In this document: positions 1 to 8,169 of the stretch, in pieces
Layout: the number at the start of each line of letters is the position of its first letter
Position numbering within the stretch: position 1 is the stretch's first letter
Assembly: GCA_002279765.1 (NCBI GenBank)
Contig: NCCR01000112.1
Location: forward strand, 1 to 34,849
From: Verrucomicrobia bacterium 12-59-8
Lineage (GTDB): Bacteria; Verrucomicrobiota; Verrucomicrobiae; Verrucomicrobiales; Verrucomicrobiaceae
Direction of reading: 5' to 3'
Length of the DNA: 34,849 nucleotides
Translations under genes and position numbers: made by a program
Notes under the pieces: generated by a model
The model's database searches: none
What the model saw: the letters and a program-made list of their open reading frames with translations, nothing else
What the model was told of the DNA's origin: nothing

Positions 1-349
1 CACCAAAACCACAACTCGCCCTCCGCCACTTTCGAGCCACTCTCCCTCGCTACTTCAAGGCTTGCCCCTCATTCGGCACTGCCTATGGGATGGCTGTGGT
101 TGTTTTTCACTCTTCTTCAGGTCATTTCATGCACGCTCCGTCTCACATCATCCCCAAAGGGGCTGCGCATCAAAGCGAAGGGTTGCCGAGCACTAGCGAG
201 GCTACCCTGGTACACGGCATCAAATCTGGAAAGCAAACCCAGCACTACTTCACATCCCATGCGCACCAGCAGCGTTTGCAAAGAGCCCCACTGCGCATTT
301 GCACCATGATCAGACAGCGCGCCTAAACCCACGATCAACGCCCTTAACT

Positions 350-369
350 GAGCGCCATTCATGCCCGGC
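350..369. repeat. Short dispersed repeat, copy 1
   Basis: A 20-bp string (gagcgccattcatgcccggc) recurs exactly at 7727-7746, in the same orientation. Similarity extends weakly about 25 bp to the left of each copy. On the minus strand both copies can be read in the same frame as AGHEWRSVK followed by a divergent tail, and two of the differences just past the exact match are third-position silent changes (tca/tcg and gtt/gtc). The copies may therefore be remnants of the 3' end of a mobile or repeated gene, or simply a non-coding dispersed repeat. An 88-codon minus-strand reading frame at 117-383 covers copy 1 in a different frame and has no recognisable domain. Confidence 0.5.
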
Positions 370-449
370 ATCTTTTTCAGCAACTCGAAACGTCAAGTGA
401 TGAGGCACCGTTCCGCGAGGAGATAAGATGCCCTTGGGTACCGGACTGC

Positions 450-1025
450 TCAGGCGGTTGTTACATTGGACAAGCGTGGCACGCGGGAGGTGATGGTCTG
501 GAGAATGATGCGTGCCTCGGCTTCGTCCAAGCCTGCGCCGAACCGGAAGGTTTTAAAGCCGTAGTCGAAGGCGAGTGCGCCGCCAGCCAGGCCCCACATG
601 GCCATGCCGGAACGAAATTCGAACGGGTTGAAGGTGAATGGTGCCACGCGTAGCTGATGAATTTCGGCAACGTCGTAGTGCTTGGTGCGTCCGAACCCGA
701 GGACCTCGCGCTTGATGCTGAGTGCGGTTGGAGAGACGGTGATGACTTCGCTGCCTTTGAGCTGCCAGAGCCAGATGTAGATGACGAATGCGCCGCCGAC
801 CGTCCAGGCACACAGCCAGACGAGCAGAAAGGCGGCGTTTGCGGGATTCTTGTGAACGGCGTGTAAAAGGGCAAAGGGAACTGTGAACTCGCCAACGAAC
901 CAGCCGCAGAGCCAGAGCGTGAGAAAGCCCACGACGAAGGCATTGCGCTTGGCAGGGATGCGGAAAACGAGGCCGTCGGCTTGTTCGCTTACGGTGTGCC
1001 TTGGGCCGGGTAGTTTTTCGAACAT
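450..1025 (-). CDS. Two-helix membrane protein with a possible PH-like tail
   Basis: The 191-residue product has a short polar N-terminus and two strongly hydrophobic, Trp-rich segments (about residues 29-50 and 64-88). These are followed by a soluble part of about 100 residues rich in beta-like stretches (around SEVITVSPTALSIKRE and GRTKHYDVAEIHQLRV). A membrane hairpin followed by a short beta-rich domain resembles bacterial PH-like/YdbT-type small membrane proteins, but this is inference from shape only. No catalytic motif is visible. The gene stands alone and points away from the secretion cluster that begins about 460 bases to its right. Start: an ATG with the hydrophobic segments correctly placed; no strong ribosome-binding site was seen. 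Function unknown. Confidence 0.7.
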   Translation of the reverse strand: MFEKLPGPRHTVSEQADGLVFRIPAKRNAFVVGFLTLWLCGWFVGEFTVPFALLHAVHKNPANAAFLLVWLCAWTVGGAFVIYIWLWQLKGSEVITVSPTALSIKREVLGFGRTKHYDVAEIHQLRVAPFTFNPFEFRSGMAMWGLAGGALAFDYGFKTFRFGAGLDEAEARIILQTITSRVPRLSNVTTA

Positions 1026-1142
1026 GGCGTGTGCGTGAAGTTGTTGAGCTGGCTGAGGGCTGACTCATCTGGTGAGTCATGGTCCGCATGATGGGCCGCA
1101 GTTTTACCGGGTGCCAGCGGATTTCCCAGCACTGGATGCTGC

Positions 1143-1166
1143 TTTGCACGCACCTTTGCACGCACC
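1143..1166. repeat. Exact 12-bp tandem duplication
   Basis: The unit tttgcacgcacc occurs twice back to back, at 1143-1154 and 1155-1166, in non-coding DNA about 120 bases upstream of the minus-strand membrane-protein gene start. It could be simple slippage or a paired binding site. Confidence 0.75.
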
Positions 1167-1179
1167 ATTAGAGCGTGTC

Positions 1180-1199
1180 CGGCAAGACTGCCGTTTTTT
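1180..1199 (+). terminator. Terminator-like hairpin with T-run
   Basis: Stem cggca/tgccg with a 4-base loop, followed directly by six T residues, which is the form of an intrinsic terminator for plus-strand transcription. No plus-strand gene ends just upstream, so it would stop read-through into the gspK region, or it may be fortuitous. Confidence 0.4.
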
Positions 1200-1486
1200 A
1201 TCGTGGGTACAAAATGCGCGGCATGAATAAAGTGCATTCAAAGTGTGTGGCAGGTGGTGCAGACACTACCTCGATCCACTCAAGCTCCTACCTGCAACGA
1301 ATGTCTTGGGGGGGTGCGTCTTGCAGCCAGGAGTGCCTGCATCACTTCATGGTCGGGTGCGCGGAGCGTGACGAAAATGTTCCCAATGCTGGCATGCGGA
1401 AGGACACTAGGAAGGGCGGTGGGTGCGGGGAGTGAATGTGAAGATTCGACTTGAGCATCGTGGCCTATGAGTGACCATTCAGGCTG

Positions 1487-2446
1487 GTGAAATGTGACTT
1501 CCAATCGCACAGGCGGGCAGCGGCCTCTGGCTCGGTGTTGCTGGCGGTGCTATGCCTGCTGGTGATGCTGACGTTCATCATCATCACGACGGCGGCGATG
1601 TCGAAACAGCATGCGGACATGCAGATCGCGCGGACGGGGATGGTGCGGGCGCGGCAACTGGCGGAGGCGGGGATCGCGGTGGCGGTGCATCCGATGATCA
1701 AGGCGGGAGATCCGCTGCTGCAGAGGAAGGTTTCAGAGATCGAGTCGTTTGAGGCGCAACTGACGACGGAGGAGCGGCGGCTGAACCTGAACGCGCTGCT
1801 GACGGAGGAACGGCTGCCGCTGCTGGAGCGCATTTTTCAGTCGTGGGGCTTGTCGATCGGGGATGCGCAGGACATCGCGGCGTCGCTGATGGACTGGAAG
1901 GATCCGGATGATCTGAAGCGCCGGCCGGGGAGCGCGGAGCGGCTGGACTATGAGTTTGCGGGGAAGCAGGGGCTGCCGCTGAACCGCCCTTTTAGCAGCC
2001 TGGATGAGGCAGAGCTGGTGGCGCGCATGGATGAGGTGCGCGCGGCGAAGCCGGACTGGCGGACGTGGTTCACGCTGCGCGGGAGCGGGCAGCTGGACAT
2101 CAACACGGCGCCGGCGGAGATCATCGCTGGGGCGACGGGGGCCTCGCTTGAGAATGCGACGATGCTGGTGCAGACGCGCAACGGGCCGGACGGGCTGCCG
2201 TTTACCAAGGATGATGCGCCGTTTCAGAGCCTGGAGGCTGCGGTGTCGATGCTGGGCATCACCGGAGCGGGAAGCACGGGCCTGCTGCCGCTGCTAACGC
2301 TGCAGGGGCCGACGCGGCACATTGAGAGCATTGGCAAAGCGGGAGATGCGCGCTGTGGCATCGGCTTGGTGCTGACGCTCGCCAGTGGCAGGCCGCGCAT
2401 TGCGGAGTGGAGTGAATTTGCGGTGAAAGGAGCGGGGCAGCCATGA
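1487..2446 (+). CDS. gspK: Type II secretion minor pseudopilin GspK
   Basis: GspK caps the pseudopilus tip of type II secretion together with GspI and GspJ. The 319-residue product has a pseudopilin start: a basic lead (RRAAASG, about residues 9-15) and then a long hydrophobic helix (about 16-38) beginning SVLLAVLCLL. This matches a prepilin peptidase site after Gly15. The usual Glu at mature position 5 is absent, which is typical of K subunits. Further on are the family hallmarks: an ERRLNLNALL stretch, a DWKDPDD motif that resembles the calcium-binding acidic site, and a helix-hairpin-helix-like DINTAPAEII segment near residues 204-213. The start codon is GTG; no better start gives the prepilin leader. 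It overlaps the next gene by 4 bases (ATGA), indicating translational coupling. Confidence 0.85.
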   Translation: MKCDFQSHRRAAASGSVLLAVLCLLVMLTFIIITTAAMSKQHADMQIARTGMVRARQLAEAGIAVAVHPMIKAGDPLLQRKVSEIESFEAQLTTEERRLNLNALLTEERLPLLERIFQSWGLSIGDAQDIAASLMDWKDPDDLKRRPGSAERLDYEFAGKQGLPLNRPFSSLDEAELVARMDEVRAAKPDWRTWFTLRGSGQLDINTAPAEIIAGATGASLENATMLVQTRNGPDGLPFTKDDAPFQSLEAAVSMLGITGAGSTGLLPLLTLQGPTRHIESIGKAGDARCGIGLVLTLASGRPRIAEWSEFAVKGAGQP

Positions 2447-3669
2447 AGAGCATGACATTCAGAAAACCAGCACGGCAGTCGCTCTGCTTCCCTGGGGAAG
2501 AGGCGCGGGAGACGTGGGTGTATGATGACAACGAGTTGGTGTGGAAGCCGAGCGCGCCGGTGTCCGGTGGGCTGATGGGCGTGGAGGTGATGGCTTTTGA
2601 CAGCGCGCCGTTCTGGTGCCTGAGCCAGGGGGATGTACCGGCGGATGCTGCGGCGCTGCGCTGGGAGGCGCTAGGGGTGTCCAACACGGGGGAGTCTTCC
2701 CTGTGGGTACACTGGACGGTGGCGCACCAGAACAACCGCGCGCTGGCGGCGACGCTGGCGCTGTCTGAGGAGGCGTTGAATTTTGACGGCTGGAGCAGCC
2801 ACCCCGAGCAGTTTGAGCCGAGCGTGTGCATGCTGCCGCTGCCGAACAACGGCATGGCGGTGTGGCGTGAGCTGGGGCGCTGTGTGGTGGCCTTTACACG
2901 GGACGGCAGGCTGCTGCATGCGGCGGTGCTGGCCTCGCGTGTGCTGGACGCGGACGCGGCCTTTGAGCTGCGCGACCTGTGTGCCGCGCTGCAGGCGCAT
3001 GATTTCATGGAGGAGCCGTCCACGATCAATGTCTGGACCGCGTGCGAGACGGACTTTGTGCCGCAACTGGCGTGCCTGTTTGTGGAGGCGGGGGTGGTGA
3101 AAGAGCCACGCCCTGAGCCGCGCCCGCCGGCCATGCCCTCCCGGCTGCTCCCGGTGCAGGTGGCGGTGGGACGGCAGCAGCGCCTGGCGCGGCAGCACAA
3201 GCTGATGCTTGTGGCCGTGGCGGCGATGATTTATGTGTGCTTTTTCGGCGCGTGGTGGGTGCGGCTGCAGTGGCGCGAGGCGCACCTGAGCCGCGCGGAG
3301 ACGGAGCTGGCGGCCTACCAGCCGGAGATGGACCTAGTGATGCAGGCGCAGGCCTACTGGCAGTCGATGGAGGGCGCGATCAATCCGGACCTGTACCCCA
3401 TGGAGCTGTTTCACCAGATCGTGTCGCTGCTACCTGAGGAGGGGATTCGCCTGAAGGAGTTTCAGATTGACCATGGCAAGATCATCGTGAGTGGCGAGGC
3501 GGCGACGGTGAACCACGCGCTGGGTTTCTCCGACCGGCTGAAGGCAAACACGGTGCTCCAACACCTGGCGTGGAACACGCCCGTGCCCACCATCCGGGAG
3601 GACAACCGCGCGGACTTTCGATTTGACGGAACCATCAACGGCGGAGGTGCTGTGAATGAAGCCCAGTGA
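2443..3669 (+). CDS. GspL-like inner-membrane protein of type II secretion
   Basis: The 408-residue product follows gspK with a 4-base overlap and precedes a gspM-like gene with a 14-base overlap, which is the position of gspL. Its N-terminal about 220 residues would be the cytoplasmic actin-like part that contacts the ATPase GspE. A Pro-rich linker follows (about 223-235). One membrane helix (about residues 253-275, VAVAAMIYVCFFGAWW) is followed by a coiled-coil-like segment and a small periplasmic alpha/beta domain (about 325-395) of the ferredoxin-like type found in GspL and PilN. Sequence similarity to well-known GspL is low by eye, so the name rests on gene order plus architecture. A PilM/PilN-type fusion is the alternative. 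Confidence 0.7.
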   Translation: MKSMTFRKPARQSLCFPGEEARETWVYDDNELVWKPSAPVSGGLMGVEVMAFDSAPFWCLSQGDVPADAAALRWEALGVSNTGESSLWVHWTVAHQNNRALAATLALSEEALNFDGWSSHPEQFEPSVCMLPLPNNGMAVWRELGRCVVAFTRDGRLLHAAVLASRVLDADAAFELRDLCAALQAHDFMEEPSTINVWTACETDFVPQLACLFVEAGVVKEPRPEPRPPAMPSRLLPVQVAVGRQQRLARQHKLMLVAVAAMIYVCFFGAWWVRLQWREAHLSRAETELAAYQPEMDLVMQAQAYWQSMEGAINPDLYPMELFHQIVSLLPEEGIRLKEFQIDHGKIIVSGEAATVNHALGFSDRLKANTVLQHLAWNTPVPTIREDNRADFRFDGTINGGGAVNEAQ

Positions 3670-4213
3670 GAAACGGCTGATCATGTTGCTGGTGGTGCTG
3701 GCTGTGGTGAGCGGCGGGGCCATCATGGCCCAGCGGCTGCTGCGGGTGCAGCGCGGCCTGGAGCGGCGTGAGCAGGCGCTGGAACTCCGGCGCGGGGAGG
3801 CTGGCACGATCCTGGCGGAGGCGGATCTGTGGAAGCAGCGCCTGGAGTGGTTGCAGCGCTCCCAGCCGCCGATGACGAGTGAAAACGAGGCGAGCAAGGA
3901 GCTGCTGGAAGGCCTGCTGGGCTCTGCCGCGAAGGAGGGGCTGACGGTGCAGAAGCAGCTCCTGCATGAGCTGGTGAGCGCGGAGTTTTACCGCGAGGTG
4001 GGCGTGACGCTGACGGTGAAGGGCGCGCTGCCCGGAGTCTTTCGCTGGATGCACCAAGTGCTCTCGCCGGAATCTTTCTGCATGGTGTCAGGACTGAAGG
4101 TGGTGCCTGACAGCGTCGATACTGCCAACGTAGTGGCCACCGTCCACTTCAGCCGCCTGTACGGGCCTGCCCTAGCCAGTGCGGAGCCGCCTGCCGATGC
4201 GCCTGACAATTGA
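3656..4213 (+). CDS. GspM-like inner-membrane protein of type II secretion
   Basis: The 185-residue product has a short cytoplasmic start (MKPSEKR), one membrane helix (about residues 8-26), a charged coiled-coil-like segment (about 28-65) and a small periplasmic domain. This matches the GspM/PilO layout. GspM pairs with GspL and helps couple the ATPase to pseudopilus assembly. The gene overlaps the gspL-like gene by 14 bases and lies 27 bases upstream of the secretin gene, so all four genes probably form one transcript. The family is weakly conserved, and the call depends on architecture and position. Confidence 0.65.
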   Translation: MKPSEKRLIMLLVVLAVVSGGAIMAQRLLRVQRGLERREQALELRRGEAGTILAEADLWKQRLEWLQRSQPPMTSENEASKELLEGLLGSAAKEGLTVQKQLLHELVSAEFYREVGVTLTVKGALPGVFRWMHQVLSPESFCMVSGLKVVPDSVDTANVVATVHFSRLYGPALASAEPPADAPDN

Positions 4214-4240
4214 TCCTGCGCCCGTTTTTCCAATCTGCCC

Positions 4241-6757
4241 ATGCCGTCATTTAACTCTATGAAATTCTCCGCACAGACACTGCTCCTGCTGGTGCTGACC
4301 TATGCCGCAGGAGGCCACGCACAGCAGGCTCCAGGCCCGCTGCTGCCGCCTGGCGGACCGCCCGTGAACCCTGGGGCCGCGCCTGCCCGCTTCCCTGGGG
4401 CACCGCCGCCGAAAACGGCGGGCGCTCCGGCCACGCCGCCAGCGGGTGCTCCGGCGTCTGATGATTCGGATGAGGGCAATGTGATCAGCTTCACGGCCAC
4501 GCCGGTGTCTGAAGTGCTGGCGGAGTACTTCCGCGTGACGGGCCGCAAGGTGCTACGTGACCGCGGGCTGGAGAACGCGGTGGTGTCCATCGAAGTGCCC
4601 GGCAGGTTCAGTGACGAGGAGTACCGCTCCATCATCGAGAAAGGGCTGCTAATGCACGGCTATGTGCTGGTGCCGAGCGGCGGCTCTTTGTTCAAGCTGG
4701 TCGCGGCGGAAATGGGTAGCATGCCCACAGCACAGAATGTGCCGATCATTTTGCGGAGCGAGGACCTGCCTGACACTGACCAGGTGGTGATGCACCTGCT
4801 GCAGCTCAATTACCTCAGTGCGGAGGATGCGAGCACGGCCTTTCAGTCGATCATTCCCCTGCACCCGTATGGCAAGATCCTAGCCGTGCCGAATACGCAG
4901 GCCCTGGTGATCACCGAAGCGTCGCAGACGATCCGTGCGTTCCTGGAGCTGGCCAAGCAGGTGGACCAGCCGCCCGCGGAGACCATTCAGAAGACCATCC
5001 GCATCGAGCGTGCGGAAGCAGAGGAGGTGGTGGAGCAACTGGGCACGCTGCTGGGCATCGAAGGCGGTGCCGGTGGCCGCTCCTCAACGCCCAGCCGTCA
5101 GGCTGCGCCTGGGGGGGCGCCTCCCGGGGGCGCTCCGGGCGGGCAGGCGGCGGGCGGGGGCTCTGCCTCGCTGGGCTCTGGCGGCGCGGGTGGTGGCAGC
5201 CAGCCGGTGATCCAGGCGGTGAAACGCACGAACAGCATCATCGTGGTGGCGCGTCCGACGGACATGAAAAAGATCGAGGCGCTGGTGGCTGAACTGGACG
5301 CTGAGGCCACGACGCGGCGCTACTTTTCACGCAAGCTCAACTACCTGGACCTGACGACGTTCCTGGGTATCGCGGAAAAGGCGCTGATGCGGAACGATTC
5401 GAAAGCCGGGGCCAGCGGCCTGGACGCGACCCGGCAGACCACGCAGCAGCCGACGAACAATCAGCAGTCCTTTGGCTCCGGCTCCGGCCTCGGTTCAGGG
5501 CTTGGCGGCACAGGCAGCAACGGTCTGGGCTCCGGGAGCAGCCTGGGCGGTGGCAGCCTCTCTGGCGGGGGCGGGATGGGCAGCTTTGGCAACACCTCGG
5601 CGGATCTGGCGATCACGAAGAAACCGATCAGCATTCTCATTGCGAACACCCTGGTGATCGCGGACCCGGCAAGCTCGAAGTTCTTTGCCAGCGGGCCGCC
5701 GGAACAGATCACGGCGCTGGAGGAACTGGCGGATGAACTCGACGTGCGGCCACGGCAGATCCAGCTCTCCGCCATCATCGGTGAATTCACCCTGGGAAAC
5801 AACTTCCACTTCGGGCTCGACTGGATTCAAACGCTCAAGCAGGCCGGAAATGACGGGCTTGTGGGCGGCGTGCTGAACACGCAGGGCACAGCCTTTGCAA
5901 ATCCGAGCAACCTGAAGGACATCGCCGGCTTTCTGGGCACCGGCGGCCCGGCAGGGCTGGCGGGCCTGACGACCTACGGCCAGATCAACAAGAACTTGAG
6001 CGTCTTTCTCCAGACGCTGGAAAGCACCAAGCGCTTCAAGGTGCTGCAGAAGCCCACGCTGACCACGCTGAACCACCAGTCTGCCACCATCTACATCGGC
6101 CAGCAGGTGGCCATCGCGGGGCAGAGCTACACCAGCGGGGTGGTGGGCGGCGGCTTCACCTCCACCACGCAGTACATTCCGGTGCGCCTGCAACTGCAGA
6201 TCACCCCGCACATTTTCAACGACGCTGAGGTCATGCTGGAGTTCAAGCAGCAGAACAACGACATCTCCGGCTACACGACGATCAGCGGCAATCAGGTGCC
6301 CAACATCTCCGAGCAGGGCCTGAACAACAACCTCATCGTGGCGGACCGTGCCACGGCGATGCTGGGCGGCCTGATCACCGAACGAGACACGAACAACAAA
6401 AGCGGGCTGCCCTTTCTGGTGCGCATCCCGCTGATCAAATACCTGGTGGGAAGCACCAACACCATCAAGGAGCGGCGGGAGATGATGATCTTTGTGCAGC
6501 CGTGCATCATGCCAGACAGCACCTCCCACATGCTGGAGCAGGCACGCTTTGGTGACTCCAGCGAGAACTACGAGCAGGCGGCAGGATTCGGCGGCAGGCC
6601 GGAAACCGTGGTGCCGCGCGCCCTCCCGGCGGATGATGGCAGGCCGAACAACCTGCTGCCCTCACGAACCGACGCGGCCGCCCCTGCTGAGCCCGAGCCG
6701 AAGAAGGGGATCTTCAGTAAGATGAAGGGCTGGTTTAAGAAGCCGAAGACGGAGTGA
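4241..6757 (+). CDS. gspD: Type II secretion outer-membrane secretin GspD
   Basis: This 838-residue protein forms the outer-membrane pore of type II secretion. A signal peptide (core LLLLVLTYAAGG, ending near HAQQ) leads into a Pro/Ala-rich linker (about 28-72). An N0-like domain (about 78-160) and N1-N3-type repeats (about 175-400) follow. These are interrupted by two Gly/Ser-rich stretches, around 4241+860 to +950 and +1220 to +1350. The secretin core occupies about residues 500-760, with the typical VLQKPTLTTLNHQSATIYIG strand and, near its end, LGGLITERD, then PLIKYLVGST and MMIFVQPCIM. A basic tail follows the core. An in-frame ATG at 4259 gives a shorter lead and may be the true start. 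No lipobox is present. It is the last gsp gene in the cluster. Confidence 0.92.
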   Translation: MPSFNSMKFSAQTLLLLVLTYAAGGHAQQAPGPLLPPGGPPVNPGAAPARFPGAPPPKTAGAPATPPAGAPASDDSDEGNVISFTATPVSEVLAEYFRVTGRKVLRDRGLENAVVSIEVPGRFSDEEYRSIIEKGLLMHGYVLVPSGGSLFKLVAAEMGSMPTAQNVPIILRSEDLPDTDQVVMHLLQLNYLSAEDASTAFQSIIPLHPYGKILAVPNTQALVITEASQTIRAFLELAKQVDQPPAETIQKTIRIERAEAEEVVEQLGTLLGIEGGAGGRSSTPSRQAAPGGAPPGGAPGGQAAGGGSASLGSGGAGGGSQPVIQAVKRTNSIIVVARPTDMKKIEALVAELDAEATTRRYFSRKLNYLDLTTFLGIAEKALMRNDSKAGASGLDATRQTTQQPTNNQQSFGSGSGLGSGLGGTGSNGLGSGSSLGGGSLSGGGGMGSFGNTSADLAITKKPISILIANTLVIADPASSKFFASGPPEQITALEELADELDVRPRQIQLSAIIGEFTLGNNFHFGLDWIQTLKQAGNDGLVGGVLNTQGTAFANPSNLKDIAGFLGTGGPAGLAGLTTYGQINKNLSVFLQTLESTKRFKVLQKPTLTTLNHQSATIYIGQQVAIAGQSYTSGVVGGGFTSTTQYIPVRLQLQITPHIFNDAEVMLEFKQQNNDISGYTTISGNQVPNISEQGLNNNLIVADRATAMLGGLITERDTNNKSGLPFLVRIPLIKYLVGSTNTIKERREMMIFVQPCIMPDSTSHMLEQARFGDSSENYEQAAGFGGRPETVVPRALPADDGRPNNLLPSRTDAAAPAEPEPKKGIFSKMKGWFKKPKTE

Positions 6758-6775
6758 CGGGGCGGGGGAGATGCA

Positions 6776-7498
6776 GTGCTACTGCTTGTGGCGGGGTGCC
6801 TGCTGCGGACAGTGACCTCCATGACGGACCCCAACGATCTATTCACCACGCTGATCAAGCCGAATCTGCCCATCTTCGGGGTGGTGGTAGTGCTCTATCT
6901 GGTGCTGTTCATCTACCGCCGGTTCAGGCCGTCCATCAATGGGTCGCTGGGAGAGTCGCTGGTGACGCAGGGGACGTTTCGTCTGCTGGACAAGGAGCAC
7001 TACCGGGGCTTCAGCGATCTGTATGTGCCGCGCCCGGATGGGGATGGGCTGACGCAGGTGGATCACGCAGTGGTTTCGCCATACGGGATCTTTGTGATCG
7101 AGACGAAGAACTACACGGGCTTGATCTACGGCTCTGAGCACCAGGCGAAATGGACGCAGACGTTTGGCTCCGGGGGGAAGTTCTCGTTTCAGAATCCGAT
7201 CTGGCAGAACAAGATGCACCTGCGGGCTCTGGCGCAGCTCTTGAATTTGCCGGAGTCGAAGTTTCGGCCGGTGATTTTTTTCATGGGCGGGAGCGCCTTC
7301 AAAACAGAGCTGCCGGAGTATGTGATCGACACCAGCCTCACGAGCTACATCAGCGAGATCGAAGATGTGCTGCTGCTGCCGGAGGAAGTGGCGACGGCGA
7401 ATGCGGCGCTGGAGGCTTTGGTGAAGAAGACGGACAAGCGCAAGGCGAGGCGGGAACTGGTGGCGGGGATGAAGAGGAGAAGTGGGGCGAGGTCGTAG
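6776..7498 (+). CDS. NERD-domain membrane-anchored nuclease-like protein
   Basis: NERD domains are nuclease-related folds of the PD-(D/E)xK kind; their cellular role is poorly known. The 240-residue product has one membrane helix (about residues 31-48), then a NERD domain (about 55-175) with the hallmark VDHAVVSPYGIFVIETKNY. Candidate active-site residues are Asp96, Glu109 and Lys111. The C-terminus is charged and Lys/Arg-rich. The GTG start at 6776 has a good purine-rich site (ggggag) just upstream. An ATG at 6821 would give a 225-residue form that keeps the helix and domain. The gene starts 18 bases after gspD and could be co-transcribed with it, but nothing ties it to secretion functionally. 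Confidence 0.85.
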   Translation: MLLLVAGCLLRTVTSMTDPNDLFTTLIKPNLPIFGVVVVLYLVLFIYRRFRPSINGSLGESLVTQGTFRLLDKEHYRGFSDLYVPRPDGDGLTQVDHAVVSPYGIFVIETKNYTGLIYGSEHQAKWTQTFGSGGKFSFQNPIWQNKMHLRALAQLLNLPESKFRPVIFFMGGSAFKTELPEYVIDTSLTSYISEIEDVLLLPEEVATANAALEALVKKTDKRKARRELVAGMKRRSGARS

Positions 7499-7535
7499 GA
7501 CAGGAGCATGGGGTGCCGCTGTGGTGCGGGGCACG

Positions 7536-7663
7536 CTGGGAGCGCCGATATTTGATCGGCTCTGGTCGAACGTCCCTGCCGCGTCTGTGCGGAATGAAGC
7601 TGGTTGGTGCTTCCTGCCACAGGGGGTAGTGCCAGAGCCGGTTAAAAAAACCGGCGCTCCCAG
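7536..7663. repeat. Two-armed palindromic element (REP/BIME-like)
   Basis: The ends ctgggagcgccg (7536-7547) and cggcgctcccag (7652-7663) are perfect inverted repeats. Just inside them cggctctgg (7557-7565) and ccagagccg (7632-7640) are also perfect inverted repeats. Each arm is itself a hairpin: gccgat/atcggc on the left, and gccggtt/aaccggc on the right with an A-run loop. This is the build of paired REP units (BIMEs) or a small non-autonomous element. It lies just after the NERD gene and encodes no protein. A weaker relative may be present near 8030-8060. Confidence 0.7.
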
Positions 7664-7726
7664 TACTGACTGCCGCGTGGCTTTAGTGTGACCAACTACC
7701 CAAAACCACGCAGCATGTCCTTGACC

Positions 7727-7746
7727 GAGCGCCATTCATGCCCGGC
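7727..7746. repeat. Short dispersed repeat, copy 2
   Basis: Exact 20-bp match to 350-369. On the minus strand it reads AGHEWRSVKDMLRGFG followed by a stop, an ending that looks like a protein C-terminus. It sits immediately downstream of the 57-codon minus-strand gene, separated from that gene's stop codon by 8 bases. Confidence 0.5.
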
Positions 7747-7754
7747 GTTTTTTC

Positions 7755-7928
7755 CTAGCGGGCGGTGGGCTCTCGGCCGGCGGCGGTCTTGCTGTGGTTG
7801 GAGACCTCTTTGCCGGCATGCGCTCCTTTGGGGGCGGTGGCATGGCCCATTTCCCGGTTCGCTTTGGCGTCGTCCCTGGACATTTTGGCGATGAAGGCTT
7901 CGAGGGAGTAGTTGCGGCTTGATCTCAT
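7755..7928 (-). CDS. Small basic protein of 57 residues, unknown function
   Basis: An ATG at 7928 opens a 57-codon frame ending in TAG at 7755. The product starts MRSSRNYSLEAFIAKMSRDD, has a plausible amphipathic helix (EAFIAKMSRDDAKANREMG), and ends in a polar Ala/Gly/Lys/His-rich tail. The composition is protein-like and the frame is too short for default gene calling. No clear ribosome-binding site precedes the ATG. I do not recognise the family. Its tail (SKTAAGREPTAR) and general look recall small stress- or DNA-associated proteins, but that is only an impression. It has no partner gene on its strand. Confidence 0.45.
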   Translation of the reverse strand: MRSSRNYSLEAFIAKMSRDDAKANREMGHATAPKGAHAGKEVSNHSKTAAGREPTAR

Positions 7929-8169
7929 GTTCGATAAGGGGGGGGATGAATGTGAGCTGACTCAAGGAACAAGGGCATGATGCCTGAGCCGCGCAGATCC
8001 GGTATCGGCCTTGGTGCTGTTTCTGAATAGGCGGGGCTCCTAGCGCCGAACGAGCCTGCTGCGCGGCCGCTTAGGACAGACTTTTTGTTTGCAAAGAAGC
8101 CATGAAAATTGAAAAAATGAACTTCTGGATTCAGCGGTCAGAAGATCTGATGCTCAACCCCGACTTTGA
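7929..8169. other. Gene-poor spacer with mini reading frame
   Basis: No convincing gene. An ATG at 8102 opens a 23-codon frame whose TGA (8171-8173) overlaps the ATG at 8170 of the next gene (ATGA). It could be a leader peptide or chance. The stretch around 8030-8060 (ggctcctagcgccg) resembles a decayed copy of the palindromic element at 7536-7663. Confidence 0.35.

Larger units (their letters stand above)
1026..1486. other. Gene-free stretch upstream of gspK
   Basis: No convincing gene in about 460 bases. The open frames here on either strand have no protein-like features. It contains a 7-bp inverted repeat, tgactca/tgagtca, at 1061-1079 (5-base loop), a 12-bp tandem duplication at 1143-1166, and a hairpin with a T-run at 1180-1199. 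The promoter of the gspK operon probably lies in the right half, but no box can be called with confidence. Confidence 0.5.

Noticed and set aside
117..383. 88-codon minus-strand frame near the window start
   Set aside because: No recognisable domain and it covers a dispersed repeat; kept only as part of the repeat observation.
1061..1079. tgactca inverted repeat as an operator
   Set aside because: A 7-bp arm is short enough to occur by chance, and no regulator or promoter boxes are tied to it.
5495..6529. 344-codon minus-strand frame opposite gspD
   Set aside because: Low-complexity His/Arg/Gln-rich translation, opposite a strongly conserved secretin; a GC-rich shadow.
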